Of a stretch of DNA of 64,000 bases, positions 18,423 through 27,096 are shown in pieces. The stretch is from WHSW01 sp963769945 (GTDB taxonomy: Bacteria; Actinomycetota; Thermoleophilia; Solirubrobacterales; 70-9), in the NCBI GenBank assembly GCA_963769945.1, contig CAVYOA010000014.1, positions 310,001-374,000 on the forward strand. Reading direction: 5' to 3'. Position 1 is the stretch's first letter. Each line of letters starts with the position of its first letter. The notes beneath the pieces are model-generated. The model searched no databases. It saw nothing but the letters and a program-made list of their open reading frames with translations, and had not been told where the DNA came from. A program made the position numbers and the translations under genes.

Positions 18423-19310
18423 GTGAGCGACGTGGAATACGCCGTGCCGAACTTCTCCGAGGGACGCGACGCCGAAACGATTGCCGCGATCGCTCGGGCC
18501 TTTGCGGGTCGAGGCGAGGTGCTCGATCGCCACTCCGACGGCGTCCACAACCGCACCGTGCTCAACCTGACCTCGGCGCCGGGAGAGATGATCGCGGCGC
18601 TGACCGCTGGGGCGCGCGCCTGCATCGAGCTGATCGACATGCGCGCCCACGCGGGCGCACACCCGTGCATCGGCGCCCTCGATGTCTGCCCGCTGATCTG
18701 GCTCTCGGCATCGCAGCGCCCGATCGTCGAGTCCCTGGCTCGCAAAGCGGCAGACTCGTTCGCCGAGCTCGGGCTGCCGGTTTTCCTCTACGGCGAGCTC
18801 GCAAGCGAGCCTCACCATCGCGAGCGTGCCTTCTTTCGCCGCGGCGGCTTTGCGGCGCTGAGCCGGCGCACGGCCTCGGGCGAGCTCGTTGCAGACCTTG
18901 GTCCGGCCCAGCCGCATCCGACCGCGGGTGCGGTCCTGGTCACGGCGCGACCGCCGATGGCCGCGTTCAACGTCGAGCTGGACACCACTGACGTCGAAGT
19001 CGCGCGCGCGGTCGCCGCCGAGCTGCGCGAGTTCGGCGGCGGGCTCGAAGGTGTGCGCGCGATCGGTCTCGACCTCGGCGGTGTCGCCCAGGTCTCGACC
19101 AACGTCCACGACCCGATCACGATCTCGCTCGGCATCGTCGTCGAGCGCATTCGCGCTCTTGCCGCGCCCTACGCTGCGCGCCCGGTCGCGGCCGAGATCG
19201 TCGGCCTCGTGCCCCGCGCATCAGTTCGCGACCTGCCCGCAGACTTGCCGCTGCGAAACCCCGATCTGGAAGCTCAGGTGATCGAGACACGACTCGGCGA
19301 CGGTCGTTAG
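18423..19310 (+). CDS. ftcD: Glutamate formimidoyltransferase
   Basis: A 295-residue protein matching the formiminotransferase N- and C-subdomains: EYAVPNFSEGRDAETI at the start, DRHSDGVHNRTVLNLTS, the folate/His loop DMRAHAGAHPCIGALDVCPL, LPVFLYGELAS and VAQVSTNVHDPITISLG. It transfers the formimino group from formiminoglutamate, a histidine breakdown product, to tetrahydrofolate. The cyclodeaminase domain found in bifunctional FtcD is absent; the length fits the monofunctional enzyme. No other hut genes lie nearby. GTG start at 18423. Confidence 0.9.
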   Translation: MSDVEYAVPNFSEGRDAETIAAIARAFAGRGEVLDRHSDGVHNRTVLNLTSAPGEMIAALTAGARACIELIDMRAHAGAHPCIGALDVCPLIWLSASQRPIVESLARKAADSFAELGLPVFLYGELASEPHHRERAFFRRGGFAALSRRTASGELVADLGPAQPHPTAGAVLVTARPPMAAFNVELDTTDVEVARAVAAELREFGGGLEGVRAIGLDLGGVAQVSTNVHDPITISLGIVVERIRALAAPYAARPVAAEIVGLVPRASVRDLPADLPLRNPDLEAQVIETRLGDGR

Positions 19311-19323
19311 CCTCTCGAAACCG

Positions 19324-19713
19324 ATGGCTCAGCAGAGCAAGAAGAAGCGCCGGCGAAAGCACCGCGGGACCCAGGGCGGAGCGATCGACCGCCGTGGCGG
19401 TCGCGGTCGGCCGAAGACGCGCGAGGAAGCTCGCGCCCACGCGAAGCGGCGCTCGGAGTTGCGCCAAGGACAGGCACCGACCTGGGGCGCGGCCTTTCGC
19501 CGCGGCCTACTGGGCGCTGCGGTCTTCTTGCTCTTGATCGTGCTCGCCTTCAGCCGTCCCTTCGGCGAGGGGCTGGCGCTATCGGCGGTGATGCTGGTCA
19601 TGTACGTGCCGCTGGGCTACTACGTCGACAACTTCTTCTATCGCCGCCGGCTCAAGCGCGAGCGCGATGCGCGCCAGGCCGCCCGCGCCGAGTCGCAAGG
19701 TCGCCGCGGCTAG
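19324..19713 (+). CDS. Small basic membrane protein of unknown function
   Basis: 129 residues. The first 55 are very rich in Lys/Arg (QQSKKKRRRKHRGTQGG), followed by two hydrophobic segments (about residues 62-80 and 83-103) and another Arg-rich tail (YRRRLKRERDARQAARAES). By the positive-inside rule both termini face the cytoplasm. It starts 13 nt after the ftcD stop and may be co-transcribed. I do not recognise a characterised family. Confidence 0.7.
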   Translation: MAQQSKKKRRRKHRGTQGGAIDRRGGRGRPKTREEARAHAKRRSELRQGQAPTWGAAFRRGLLGAAVFLLLIVLAFSRPFGEGLALSAVMLVMYVPLGYYVDNFFYRRRLKRERDARQAARAESQGRRG

Positions 19714-19885
19714 CGCGGTTGGGACGTCCTCCACCGAGCGAACATCGAGTCAGAGCCCGGGCCTGGGGTCGTACAAACGTCCATAGAACACTCGTCCAGA
19801 TCGCCGTCAGCACGATCCCACTGGGTACTCCCGATCTATGCAATGCGGCAAAACGAGTTTGTCGCCGCGACCAAGGGAGAAACCC

Positions 19886-20628
19886 ATGAACGCACAGTTC
19901 GGGATCCAGATGCGCGCCGCACAAACGCGTCAGCTCGCATTGGCGGTGGTGACCGCAGCGTGCGTTGCGATCGCCGGCGCCTCGTTCGTCGCCGTTGCCG
20001 AGGCGAAGACGATGAACGGCACGAAGAAGGCCGACAAGCTCACCGGCACCAAGAAGGGCGACAAGATAAACGGTCGCAGCGGTAGCGACCGCATCAACGG
20101 CAAGAAGGGCGCCGACAAGCTCAAGGGCGGAGCCGGCAAGGACAAGATCAACGCCGTCGACAAAGCCAAGGACAAGAAGATCAGCGGCGGCCCCGGCAAG
20201 GACGTCTGCAAGGTGGACGCGCTCGACACAGCCGTCAGTGGCTGCGAGCAGGTCAAGGTCGTGGGCGGCAGCGGCGGCGGGGGGGCGGCAGCGGCGGTGG
20301 CTCCGGCAGCGGGCGGCGGCAACGGCGGCGGCCGGGGCGGCGGCGGCAACGGTGGCAACCTCGTGGTCACCACAGGCGGCGAGAATCTCTCGTGCGCCCC
20401 GAGCCCGATAGTCGTCTGCCCGTTCACGCTGAGCGGAACCGGAGCCGACACGTTCGTCGGCAACGGTCACCGGTGGCGGTGGGGTCACTCCCGCGGTTGG
20501 CGGCACGGTCACGATCGAAGGTGAGAATTGGAACGCTGCTGGTGCCTACACCTGCACCAGCGACGGGTTCCTGCGCGTGACGATCGGCTCGGAAACGGTC
20601 GACGTCCCCGTCACCTGCACCACCCTAA
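19886..20628 (+). CDS. Secreted Lys-rich RTX-like repeat protein, frameshifted
   Basis: ATG 19886 follows GGGAG. A signal peptide (about residues 12-40, ending AVAEAKT) precedes degenerate nonapeptide repeats: GTKKADKLT, GTKKGDKIN, GRSGSDRIN, GKKGADKLK, GGAGKDKIN. They keep the G-x-G-x-D-x-hydrophobic pattern of RTX calcium-binding repeats but with Lys in the variable slots. A Gly/Ala-rich linker and a Cys-containing C-terminal domain (SGTGADTFVG) follow. As written the frame stops at 20524. Dropping one base of AA 20462-20463 continues into TVTIEGENWNAAGAYTC, and dropping one of CCC 20623-20625 gives a natural stop at 20628, just before a terminator. Confidence 0.65.
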
Positions 20629-20655
20629 CGGGCAGTCCAGAGGAACGACGGATTC

Positions 20656-20690
20656 GAGGCGGGCCGACGAACACGGCCCGCCTCGTTTTC
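20656..20690 (+). terminator. Rho-independent terminator
   Basis: A perfect 10-bp inverted repeat GAGGCGGGCC / GGCCCGCCTC with a 9-nt loop, followed by GTTTTC. It ends the RTX-like gene transcript about 28 nt after its inferred stop and insulates the hydrolase gene starting at 20730. Confidence 0.85.
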
Positions 20691-20729
20691 GTCCTGAGGG
20701 ACCGATCCCACCCGCTACCCTCGCCGGCA

Positions 20730-21368
20730 ATGGACGTTCGCATGCTCACGGTCGGCCAAGTCGCGGAAAATTGCTTTGTCTTTCGCCGCGACGGCGCCAA
20801 TCGCGGCCTCGTCGTCGACCCGGGCGAAGAGCCCGAGCGAATCCTCGCCGCGATCGACGAGATCGGCATCGGCGTAGATGCGATCCTGCTCACCCACTGT
20901 CATTTCGACCACATCGGCGCCGTCGCGCCGGTGGCGAGGGCGACCGCCGCGCCCGTCTACTGCCCGCAGCTGGAAACGCCGCTGCTCGCGGACATAATGG
21001 CCTTCATCCCTTGGCCGGGATTTGGCCCTTATGAGAGCTACGACGCCGACGAAACGCTGTCGGGTGGCGAGAGGCTCGAGCTCGCGGGGTTTGAGATCGA
21101 CGTCATCTTCACCCCCGGACACAGTCCGGGCCACGTCACCTACTCGATTGCCGACGAACAGGCCCTGTTCTCCGGTGACGTGCTCTTTCAGGGTTCGGTC
21201 GGGCGCACCGATCTGCCTGGCGGCCACGCCCCGACGCTTGCCGAGAGCCTGCGCGACTTGAGTGAGAACTTCCCTCCCGAGACGACCGTCTACCCAGGCC
21301 ACATGGGAGTGACGACGATCGGCGCCGAGCGGGCAACTAACCCGTTCCTGGCCGAGCTCTCGCGCTAA
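20730..21368 (+). CDS. Metallo-beta-lactamase-fold hydrolase (glyoxalase II-like)
   Basis: A 212-residue protein starting at ATG 20730. All metal ligands are present: THCHFDHIGA (H-x-H-x-D-H), TPGHSPGHVTY, LFSGDVLFQGSVGRTDLPGG and VYPGHMGVTTIG. The layout is that of the YcbL/glyoxalase II-like subgroup, which hydrolyses thioesters such as S-lactoylglutathione or mycothiol equivalents; the substrate is not determined here. It is upstream of hisS with 208 nt between, an arrangement seen in several actinobacteria. Confidence 0.88.
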   Translation: MDVRMLTVGQVAENCFVFRRDGANRGLVVDPGEEPERILAAIDEIGIGVDAILLTHCHFDHIGAVAPVARATAAPVYCPQLETPLLADIMAFIPWPGFGPYESYDADETLSGGERLELAGFEIDVIFTPGHSPGHVTYSIADEQALFSGDVLFQGSVGRTDLPGGHAPTLAESLRDLSENFPPETTVYPGHMGVTTIGAERATNPFLAELSR

Positions 21369-21576
21369 CGAGAAATCACACGATCCGGTCCACCGGATGA
21401 GTGATCCCACGAGCTACGCACGCGGATGACGCACGGCCACCGTCGCTGGTCGCACCCGTCGGGACTCGCCCATGCCCACCGGCTTGGGCTTCGCCCGCCT
21501 GCCACGCCCAGCTCGGTGCCGTGCGCCCCCGCGCACGCGACTCCATGGAATCAATCATCTAGTCTCGCCCGCGGCC

Positions 21577-22824
21577 ATGGCCGAGCGCTTTCAGGCCCCT
21601 CGGGGCACATTTGACGTCCTTCCGACCTCTTCGCAGGCCCGTGCGCGGATCCGCGACGCGGCGGCGGCGATCTTCACCCGTGCCGGCTACGGGCAAATCG
21701 AAACGCCGATGTTCGAGAGCACCGAGCTCTTCACCCGCTCAGTCGGGGGCGCCACCGACATCGTCCGCAAGGAGATGTTCAGCTTCACCGATCAGGGGGA
21801 TCGCTCGCTCACGCTGCGCCCTGAGGGAACGGCGCCGATCGTGCGCGCCTACGTCGAGCACGGCATGCACAAGCTCGCTCAGCCGGTGAAGCTCTGGCAC
21901 TGGGGCTCATACTTCCGCCACGAGCGGCCACAGTCGGGACGCTTTCACCAGTTCAACCAGATCGGAGCCGAGTCGATCGGCTCCGATTCGCCGCTGGTCG
22001 ACGCCGAGCTGATCATCTTGCTCGACAGCCTCCTGCGCGAGCTCGGCGTTCCCGGCGTGCGCCTGCGGCTTTCGAGCCTCGGCACCGTTGAGTCTCGAGC
22101 CGCCTATCGCGACGAGCTGCGCGATTACCTGCGCAAGCACGAGCAGGGACTCTCGCAAGACGTTCGCGACCGTATCGATGAGAATCCACTGCGCGCCTTC
22201 GACGCCGGCGATGACGCGACCAAGGGCGTCATGGCCGGTGCGCCGATGATGATCGACCGCCTCGACCGCGCCGATGCCGAGCATTTCGGCGAGGTCCGCG
22301 TGCTGCTCGACCAAGCCGGAGTCGCCTACGAGCTCGACGGCACACTCGTGCGCGGTCTCGACTACTACACGCGCACGGTGTTCGAGTTCGAGTCGAGCTC
22401 GCTGGGGGCGCAGTCGGCGATCGGCGGCGGTGGGCGCTACGACGGCCTCGTCGCCGAGCTCGGCGGACCGGCAACGCCGGGCTGTGGCTGGGCGGCTGGG
22501 GTCGAGCGCATCCTGCTCGCTCTAGACGAGCTTGGCCCGGCCCCCGCGATCGACGTCTTCGTCACCGCGCCAGACGGCCGTCGCGATCGCGCCTTTGCGA
22601 TCGTGCGCGAGTTGCGCGGAGCGGGTCTGCGCGCCGAGCTCGATCAGGCCGGGCGCTCGATCAAGGGCCAGATGAAGCAGGCTGACCGCATCGGTGCACG
22701 CCGGACGGTGATCCTCGAGCAAGAGGGTGGCGCCAGCGTCCGCGATATGCAAAGCGGCGAGCAGCACGACCTCGACCTCGCGCGCGTGGTCGAGGCAGTG
22801 ACAGCGAATCGCGGCGGCAACTGA
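21577..22824 (+). CDS. hisS: Histidyl-tRNA synthetase
   Basis: A 415-residue class II synthetase charging tRNA-His. Motif 1 region is FESTELFTRSVG, motif 2 is YFRHERPQSGRFHQFNQ, the histidine-binding signature is VRGLDYYTRTVFEF, and motif 3 is GGGGRYDGL with GWAAGVERILLAL. The C-terminal anticodon-binding domain begins near IDVFVTAPDGRR. ATG 21577 is chosen since the conserved start FQAPRGTFDVLP follows at once. Its TGA overlaps the aspS ATG by one base. Confidence 0.97.
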   Translation: MAERFQAPRGTFDVLPTSSQARARIRDAAAAIFTRAGYGQIETPMFESTELFTRSVGGATDIVRKEMFSFTDQGDRSLTLRPEGTAPIVRAYVEHGMHKLAQPVKLWHWGSYFRHERPQSGRFHQFNQIGAESIGSDSPLVDAELIILLDSLLRELGVPGVRLRLSSLGTVESRAAYRDELRDYLRKHEQGLSQDVRDRIDENPLRAFDAGDDATKGVMAGAPMMIDRLDRADAEHFGEVRVLLDQAGVAYELDGTLVRGLDYYTRTVFEFESSSLGAQSAIGGGGRYDGLVAELGGPATPGCGWAAGVERILLALDELGPAPAIDVFVTAPDGRRDRAFAIVRELRGAGLRAELDQAGRSIKGQMKQADRIGARRTVILEQEGGASVRDMQSGEQHDLDLARVVEAVTANRGGN

Positions 22825-24620
22825 TGAGCCCACCGCAGTTTCCCGCGCTTCGTGCCAACCGCTATCGCGACACCTGGTCGGGGCAGGTGCTTGCCGACCG
22901 CGTCGATTCGCAGGTTCGCCTCTCGGGCTGGATCCATCGCCGCCGCGACCATGGTGGACTCGTGTTCATCGACCTGCGCGATCGCACCGGTCTCGTTCAG
23001 CTCGTCTTTCATCCCGACGACTCCGCCGACGCGGTCGAGCTCTCGCATCGTCTGCGAGCCGAGGACATCCTCAGCGTCGGTGGCCGAGTCGTACGCCGCG
23101 ATCCCGAGACGGTCAACGCCGAGCTCGCAACCGGCGAGTTCGAGGTCCGCGTCGCCGAGGCGACGCTGCTCGCCGATGCGGCAACGCCGCCGTTTGAGAT
23201 CGAGAGCTTTTCCGGCGAGGTCTCCGAGGAGACCCGCCTCAAGTACCGCTATCTCGACCTGCGGCGCGAGCGCATGCGAGATGCGATCGAGCTTCGTGCC
23301 CGCGTCGGCGCCGCGATCCGCGATTTCCTCACCGCAGAGGGCTTTCTCGACATCGAGACGCCGATGCTCTCGCGCTCGACGCCCGAGGGTGCGCGCGACT
23401 TCCTCGTCCCCGCTCGCCGGCCCGCCGGCAGCTTCTACGCGCTGCCGCAGTCGCCACAGCTGTTCAAGCAGTTGTTGATGGTCGCCGGCTTCGAGCGATA
23501 TTTCCAGATCGTCCGTTGCTTTCGCGACGAGGACATGCGCGCCGACCGCCAGACCGACTTCACCCAGCTCGACATCGAGATGTCGTTCGTCGAGCTCGAG
23601 GACGTGCTCGACGTCAACGAGCGCATGCTGGCCTCGGTCTTCGCGGCTGTCGGCGGCCCCGAGCTCGAGTTGCCGCTGCGGCGGATCGGCTACGACGACG
23701 CGCTCGCGCGCTACGGCACCGACCGTCCCGACCTGCGCTTCGGGCTCGAGCTGGTCGAGCTCACCGATCTGCTCGCCGAGACCGAGTTCAAGGTCTTTCG
23801 CGGCGTGATCGAAGCTGGCGGCGTGATCAAGGGGATCAACGTGGGCGCGCGCGAGGTTCCTCGCTCGACCCTGGACGGATACATCGCACGCGCCCAGGAG
23901 CTCGGCGCGAAGGGCCTCGTCTGGGCGTTTCGCGAGGGCGACGGCTGGCGCTCGCCGACGGCGAAGTTCCTCAGCGAGCAGGAGCTGACGTCGTTGAACG
24001 AGCGCTTCCAGGCAGAGGAGGGCGACCTGCTGCTGGTGGTCGCCGATCAGCCCGCGACAGCCAACCCCGTGCTCGACGGGCTGCGCCGCGACCTCGGCGA
24101 TCAGTTCGAGCTGATCGATGCGACCGCGGAGGAGTTTTGCTGGATCGTCGACTGGCCGATGTTCGAGTTCAACGCACAAGAGCAGCGCTGGGACCCGCTT
24201 CATCATCCGTTTACAGCGCCGGCCGGTGAGCTCGACCTCGAGAATCCCGGCGAGGCCCGCGCGCTTGCCTACGACGTCGTTTGGAACGGACAGGAGCTCG
24301 GCGGCGGCTCGATTCGAATCTCCGACGCTCAGCTGCAAGAGCAGGCGCTGGCGGTGCTCGGGATCGATACCGAGGAAGCAAACGATCGTTTCGGCTTCTT
24401 GCTGGAGGCGCTTCGCTTCGGCGCCCCGCCACACGGCGGCATCGCCTACGGCGTCGACCGCATCGTCCAGCGCCTCGTCCGCGCCGACTCGATCCGCGAC
24501 GTGATCGCCTTTCCCAAGACCGCGTCGGGCGCCGACCCGCTCACAGGCGCCCCGGCCCCTGTTGACGAGCGCCAGCTGCGCGAGCTCGGGCTCGCGTTGC
24601 GGCGCCCGCCGGGCACTTAG
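22824..24620 (+). CDS. aspS: Aspartyl-tRNA synthetase (bacterial type)
   Basis: 598 residues. The N-terminal OB-fold anticodon domain contains VRLSGWIHRRRDHGGLVFID; the class II core shows motif 1 (FLDIETPMLSRSTPEGARDF), motif 2 (FRDEDMRADRQTDFTQLDIE) and motif 3 (GIAYGVDRIVQRL). The bacterial GAD insertion domain lies between motifs 2 and 3 (about residues 280-420). The end PKTASGADPLTGAPAPV is typical. Whether it is discriminating or also charges tRNA-Asn cannot be settled from sequence alone. It forms an operon with hisS. Confidence 0.97.
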   Translation: MSPPQFPALRANRYRDTWSGQVLADRVDSQVRLSGWIHRRRDHGGLVFIDLRDRTGLVQLVFHPDDSADAVELSHRLRAEDILSVGGRVVRRDPETVNAELATGEFEVRVAEATLLADAATPPFEIESFSGEVSEETRLKYRYLDLRRERMRDAIELRARVGAAIRDFLTAEGFLDIETPMLSRSTPEGARDFLVPARRPAGSFYALPQSPQLFKQLLMVAGFERYFQIVRCFRDEDMRADRQTDFTQLDIEMSFVELEDVLDVNERMLASVFAAVGGPELELPLRRIGYDDALARYGTDRPDLRFGLELVELTDLLAETEFKVFRGVIEAGGVIKGINVGAREVPRSTLDGYIARAQELGAKGLVWAFREGDGWRSPTAKFLSEQELTSLNERFQAEEGDLLLVVADQPATANPVLDGLRRDLGDQFELIDATAEEFCWIVDWPMFEFNAQEQRWDPLHHPFTAPAGELDLENPGEARALAYDVVWNGQELGGGSIRISDAQLQEQALAVLGIDTEEANDRFGFLLEALRFGAPPHGGIAYGVDRIVQRLVRADSIRDVIAFPKTASGADPLTGAPAPVDERQLRELGLALRRPPGT

Positions 24621-24645
24621 CCACGATGCGACTCCACGGATGACC

Positions 24646-24710
24646 AACCGGGGGCTCGCGCGGCCGCCGAAGCCTCGCGCGGCTTCCCGGCGCCTCGCTG
24701 CCCCCCGGTT
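24646..24710. other. Long imperfect hairpin downstream of aspS
   Basis: A 65-nt inverted repeat. The outer arms AACCGGGGG and CCCCCGGTT are perfect, the inner arms CCGAAGCC and GGCTTCCCGG nearly so, with a TCGCGC loop. No T-run follows, so it is not a classic intrinsic terminator. Apart from this, the 340 nt between aspS and the next gene hold nothing I can name. Confidence 0.5.
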
Positions 24711-24962
24711 CACGGCGCTCGCCACTCAAGCTTGGCGGCGCTGTAGCCGACAGGAGGGCTAGTCCTTCGTTGATAACCTCGTGAAAGGCTCGAGCTTGTA
24801 CGCCAGCCGGTCAAATTGTGAACCAACACAATCGCCTTGGGAGCCATCGTTCGGTAGCGCGCTGGTCGTAGCGCCGGCAGGCACCCACCTGTTCACTCAG
24901 GTTCGCAGGCAGATCGGCAACGGCAAGCTGGGGCCTTGTTTTCACGGCTCCAAGGGGCCGCG

Positions 24963-25598
24963 ATGAGAAAGGCCCTGAACAGCAACCCGGTCGTTCAGGC
25001 AGCCGCGGTTGGCCTCTTGGTCTTGGTTGTCGGCTTCATGCTCGTGACCCGACTGGGAGGGAGCTCGAACAAGCCCGCCGCGCCGACCGAGGTCCAGCCG
25101 CCGGCGACCGGGTCCGCCGTCGCGCCGACCACCCCCGGCGCCGTGGCGACCCCCGACGCGACCGGCGCTGTCCCCGTCGCGCCGGGCATTCCCGCTCCCG
25201 AAGTTTCCTCCGCAACTGGCTTCGAGGCCGGTCCGGGGCTGCCCAAGGCCGTCGTCGACGCTTATGACGCCGGCAAGGTCGTCGTCTTGCTGGTGGTCCG
25301 AAACAGCGGCATCGACGACAACAAGGTGAAGTCGATCGTCGAGTCGCTACGCGGTCGTAACGATGTCGCCGTCTTCACCACGCGAGCGAGCGGCATCGCC
25401 GATTACTCGCGGATCGCCCAGGGCGCTCAGATCTCGCGCGTCCCCGCGCTGGTCGTGATCCGCCCGAAGAACCTGGCCGAGGGCTCGCTGCCGTCGGCTA
25501 CGGTGAGTTACGGCTTCCGCAACCAGGCGAGTGTCAATCAGAAGGTCGAGGACGCGCTCTACAAGGGCCGCAGCGACCTTCCCTACTACCCGAAGTAG
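24963..25598 (+). CDS. Membrane-anchored thioredoxin-fold-like protein
   Basis: 211 residues from ATG 24963, behind AAGGGG. One membrane helix (about residues 10-28) is followed by a Pro/Ala/Thr-rich linker (residues 35-85) and a globular part with thioredoxin-like strands: KVVVLLVVRNSGIDDNKVKS, DVAVFTTRASGIADYSRI, RVPALVVIRPKN with the cis-Pro-like V-P-A, and TVSYGFRN. The CxxC active site is absent (RNSGIDD in its place), so it is probably not a redox enzyme. Function unknown. Confidence 0.7.
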   Translation: MRKALNSNPVVQAAAVGLLVLVVGFMLVTRLGGSSNKPAAPTEVQPPATGSAVAPTTPGAVATPDATGAVPVAPGIPAPEVSSATGFEAGPGLPKAVVDAYDAGKVVVLLVVRNSGIDDNKVKSIVESLRGRNDVAVFTTRASGIADYSRIAQGAQISRVPALVVIRPKNLAEGSLPSATVSYGFRNQASVNQKVEDALYKGRSDLPYYPK

Positions 25599-25647
25599 CA
25601 CCCAGCCTGTCACTACTCTTGGCTTTGCCCGCCAGGGCGGGCGAGCC

Positions 25648-27096
25648 ATGGATGCCGAGGCCTTCAAGCACTATTTGGGCGACACCAGTCGCCGCGCCGC
25701 GCCGTTTTCGAGCGGCTTCGACGGGGCTGCCGGCGGAGCGATCTGCGGCGATCTGATCAGGATCTCGCTCGAGCCCGGTGAGGGCCGGATCGAGCGCGCG
25801 AGCTTCGACGCGGAAGGCTGCGCTGCGGCACGGGCGGCTGGCGCCGCCGCGGCTGAGCTCGCCGAAGGGGCGACCGCGCTCGAGCTCGCGACGGTCACGC
25901 CCGACGACGTCGCTTTGGCGCTCGGTGGCCTCGGGTCGCATGGGCGCCATGCGGCGGAGCTCGCTGCCGACGCCCTTCACCGCGCTCTCGGGCTAGTCGC
26001 GGGCTCCAAGCGTGAGAAGCTCGCCCCGCCACCGACCAAGGGCGAGCGGGTGCTGGTGGCAATGAGCGGCGGCGTCGACTCGACGGTGGCCGCGGTCCTC
26101 GAGCGCGAGCGCGGCGCCGAGGTGGTCGCCGTGACGCTGAAACTGTGGGCCGACCAGCACACCGATGCCGAGAAGAGCTGCTGCTCGCCGCTCGCCGTGC
26201 TTTCGGCTCGCGAGATCGCCCATTCGCTGGGGATCGCACATTTCACCCTCGACCTCGAGCGCGCGTTTCGAGCTCAGGTGGTCGGCGACTTCGTCGCCGG
26301 GTATCGCGCTGGGCGCACGCCCAATCCTTGCGTCGTCTGCAACGGCGAGCTGCGGATCGACGCGATGCTCGACCTCGCTCGCCGCCTCGGCTGCGCCGGG
26401 CTTGTCACCGGGCACTATGCGCGGATCTCAGACGACGGTGAAGGGCCGCTGCTCAGCGCACCCACCGACGCTGCCAAGGATCAGACCTACATGCTCTCGG
26501 GCCTGCGCCCGAGCTCGCTGGCCCGGCTTCGCTTCCCCCTCGCCGAGATGACGAAACCGCAGGTGCGCGAGGTTGCGGCAACAGCCGGGCTCGACGTCGC
26601 TCGCAAGGCCGAGAGCCAGGATCTGTGCTTTCTCGCCGGTGAGGGCAAGCGTTCGTTTCTCGCGCGCCACGGAGCAATTGCCGATCGGGGCGGCGAAATC
26701 GTCGACCGCAGCGGTCGTGTGCTCGGCCATCACCAGGGCCACCACGCCTTCACCGTCGGCCAGCGGCGGGGGCTCGGCGTCGCCTCAAGCGAGCCGCTTT
26801 ACGTGCTGGAGACCGACGCTGAGGCCAATCGCGTCATCGTCGGCTCTCACCACCAGCTCGCGCGAAGGACCGTGCGCGTTCGTGGCGCGACGCTGCACCG
26901 GGCCGGGGGCCGGGTCGATGCGGTGCGGCTTCGCTATCACTCACGCGCGCTTGGCTGCGAGCTTGCGGAGGTACCCGCCGGCTGCCACGACGAGCTCAGC
27001 ATCGAGCTCGACGAGCCCGCCTACGGCGTTGCCCCGGGGCAGACGGCGTGCCTGCTCTCTGGCGACCTCGTCGTTGGCCGCGCGACGATCGCGTGA
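25648..27096 (+). CDS. mnmA: IscU/NifU-like domain fused to tRNA 2-thiouridylase MnmA
   Basis: 482 residues. Residues 1-120 look like a Fe-S scaffold: ICGDLIRISLEPGEGRIERA carries the first Cys and FDAEGCAAARAAGAA the second, but the third Cys (expected in GRHAAELAADAL) is Ala. Residues 130-482 are MnmA: PP-loop VLVAMSGGVDSTVAAV, catalytic Cys in TPNPCVVCNGELR, TGHYARI, KDQTYMLSGL, the partner Cys in ESQDLCFL, and FTVGQRRGLGV. MnmA thiolates U34 of tRNA-Lys, -Glu and -Gln with sulfur relayed from a cysteine desulfurase. The following gene overlaps by four bases. Confidence 0.93.
   Translation: MDAEAFKHYLGDTSRRAAPFSSGFDGAAGGAICGDLIRISLEPGEGRIERASFDAEGCAAARAAGAAAAELAEGATALELATVTPDDVALALGGLGSHGRHAAELAADALHRALGLVAGSKREKLAPPPTKGERVLVAMSGGVDSTVAAVLERERGAEVVAVTLKLWADQHTDAEKSCCSPLAVLSAREIAHSLGIAHFTLDLERAFRAQVVGDFVAGYRAGRTPNPCVVCNGELRIDAMLDLARRLGCAGLVTGHYARISDDGEGPLLSAPTDAAKDQTYMLSGLRPSSLARLRFPLAEMTKPQVREVAATAGLDVARKAESQDLCFLAGEGKRSFLARHGAIADRGGEIVDRSGRVLGHHQGHHAFTVGQRRGLGVASSEPLYVLETDAEANRVIVGSHHQLARRTVRVRGATLHRAGGRVDAVRLRYHSRALGCELAEVPAGCHDELSIELDEPAYGVAPGQTACLLSGDLVVGRATIA

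Noticed and set aside
22644..24725. A 693-residue minus-strand open frame over aspS, and similar long frames over pilB, pilT and pilM
   Set aside because: They lie wholly antisense to well-recognised enzymes, have no family motifs and result from codon bias in GC-rich DNA.
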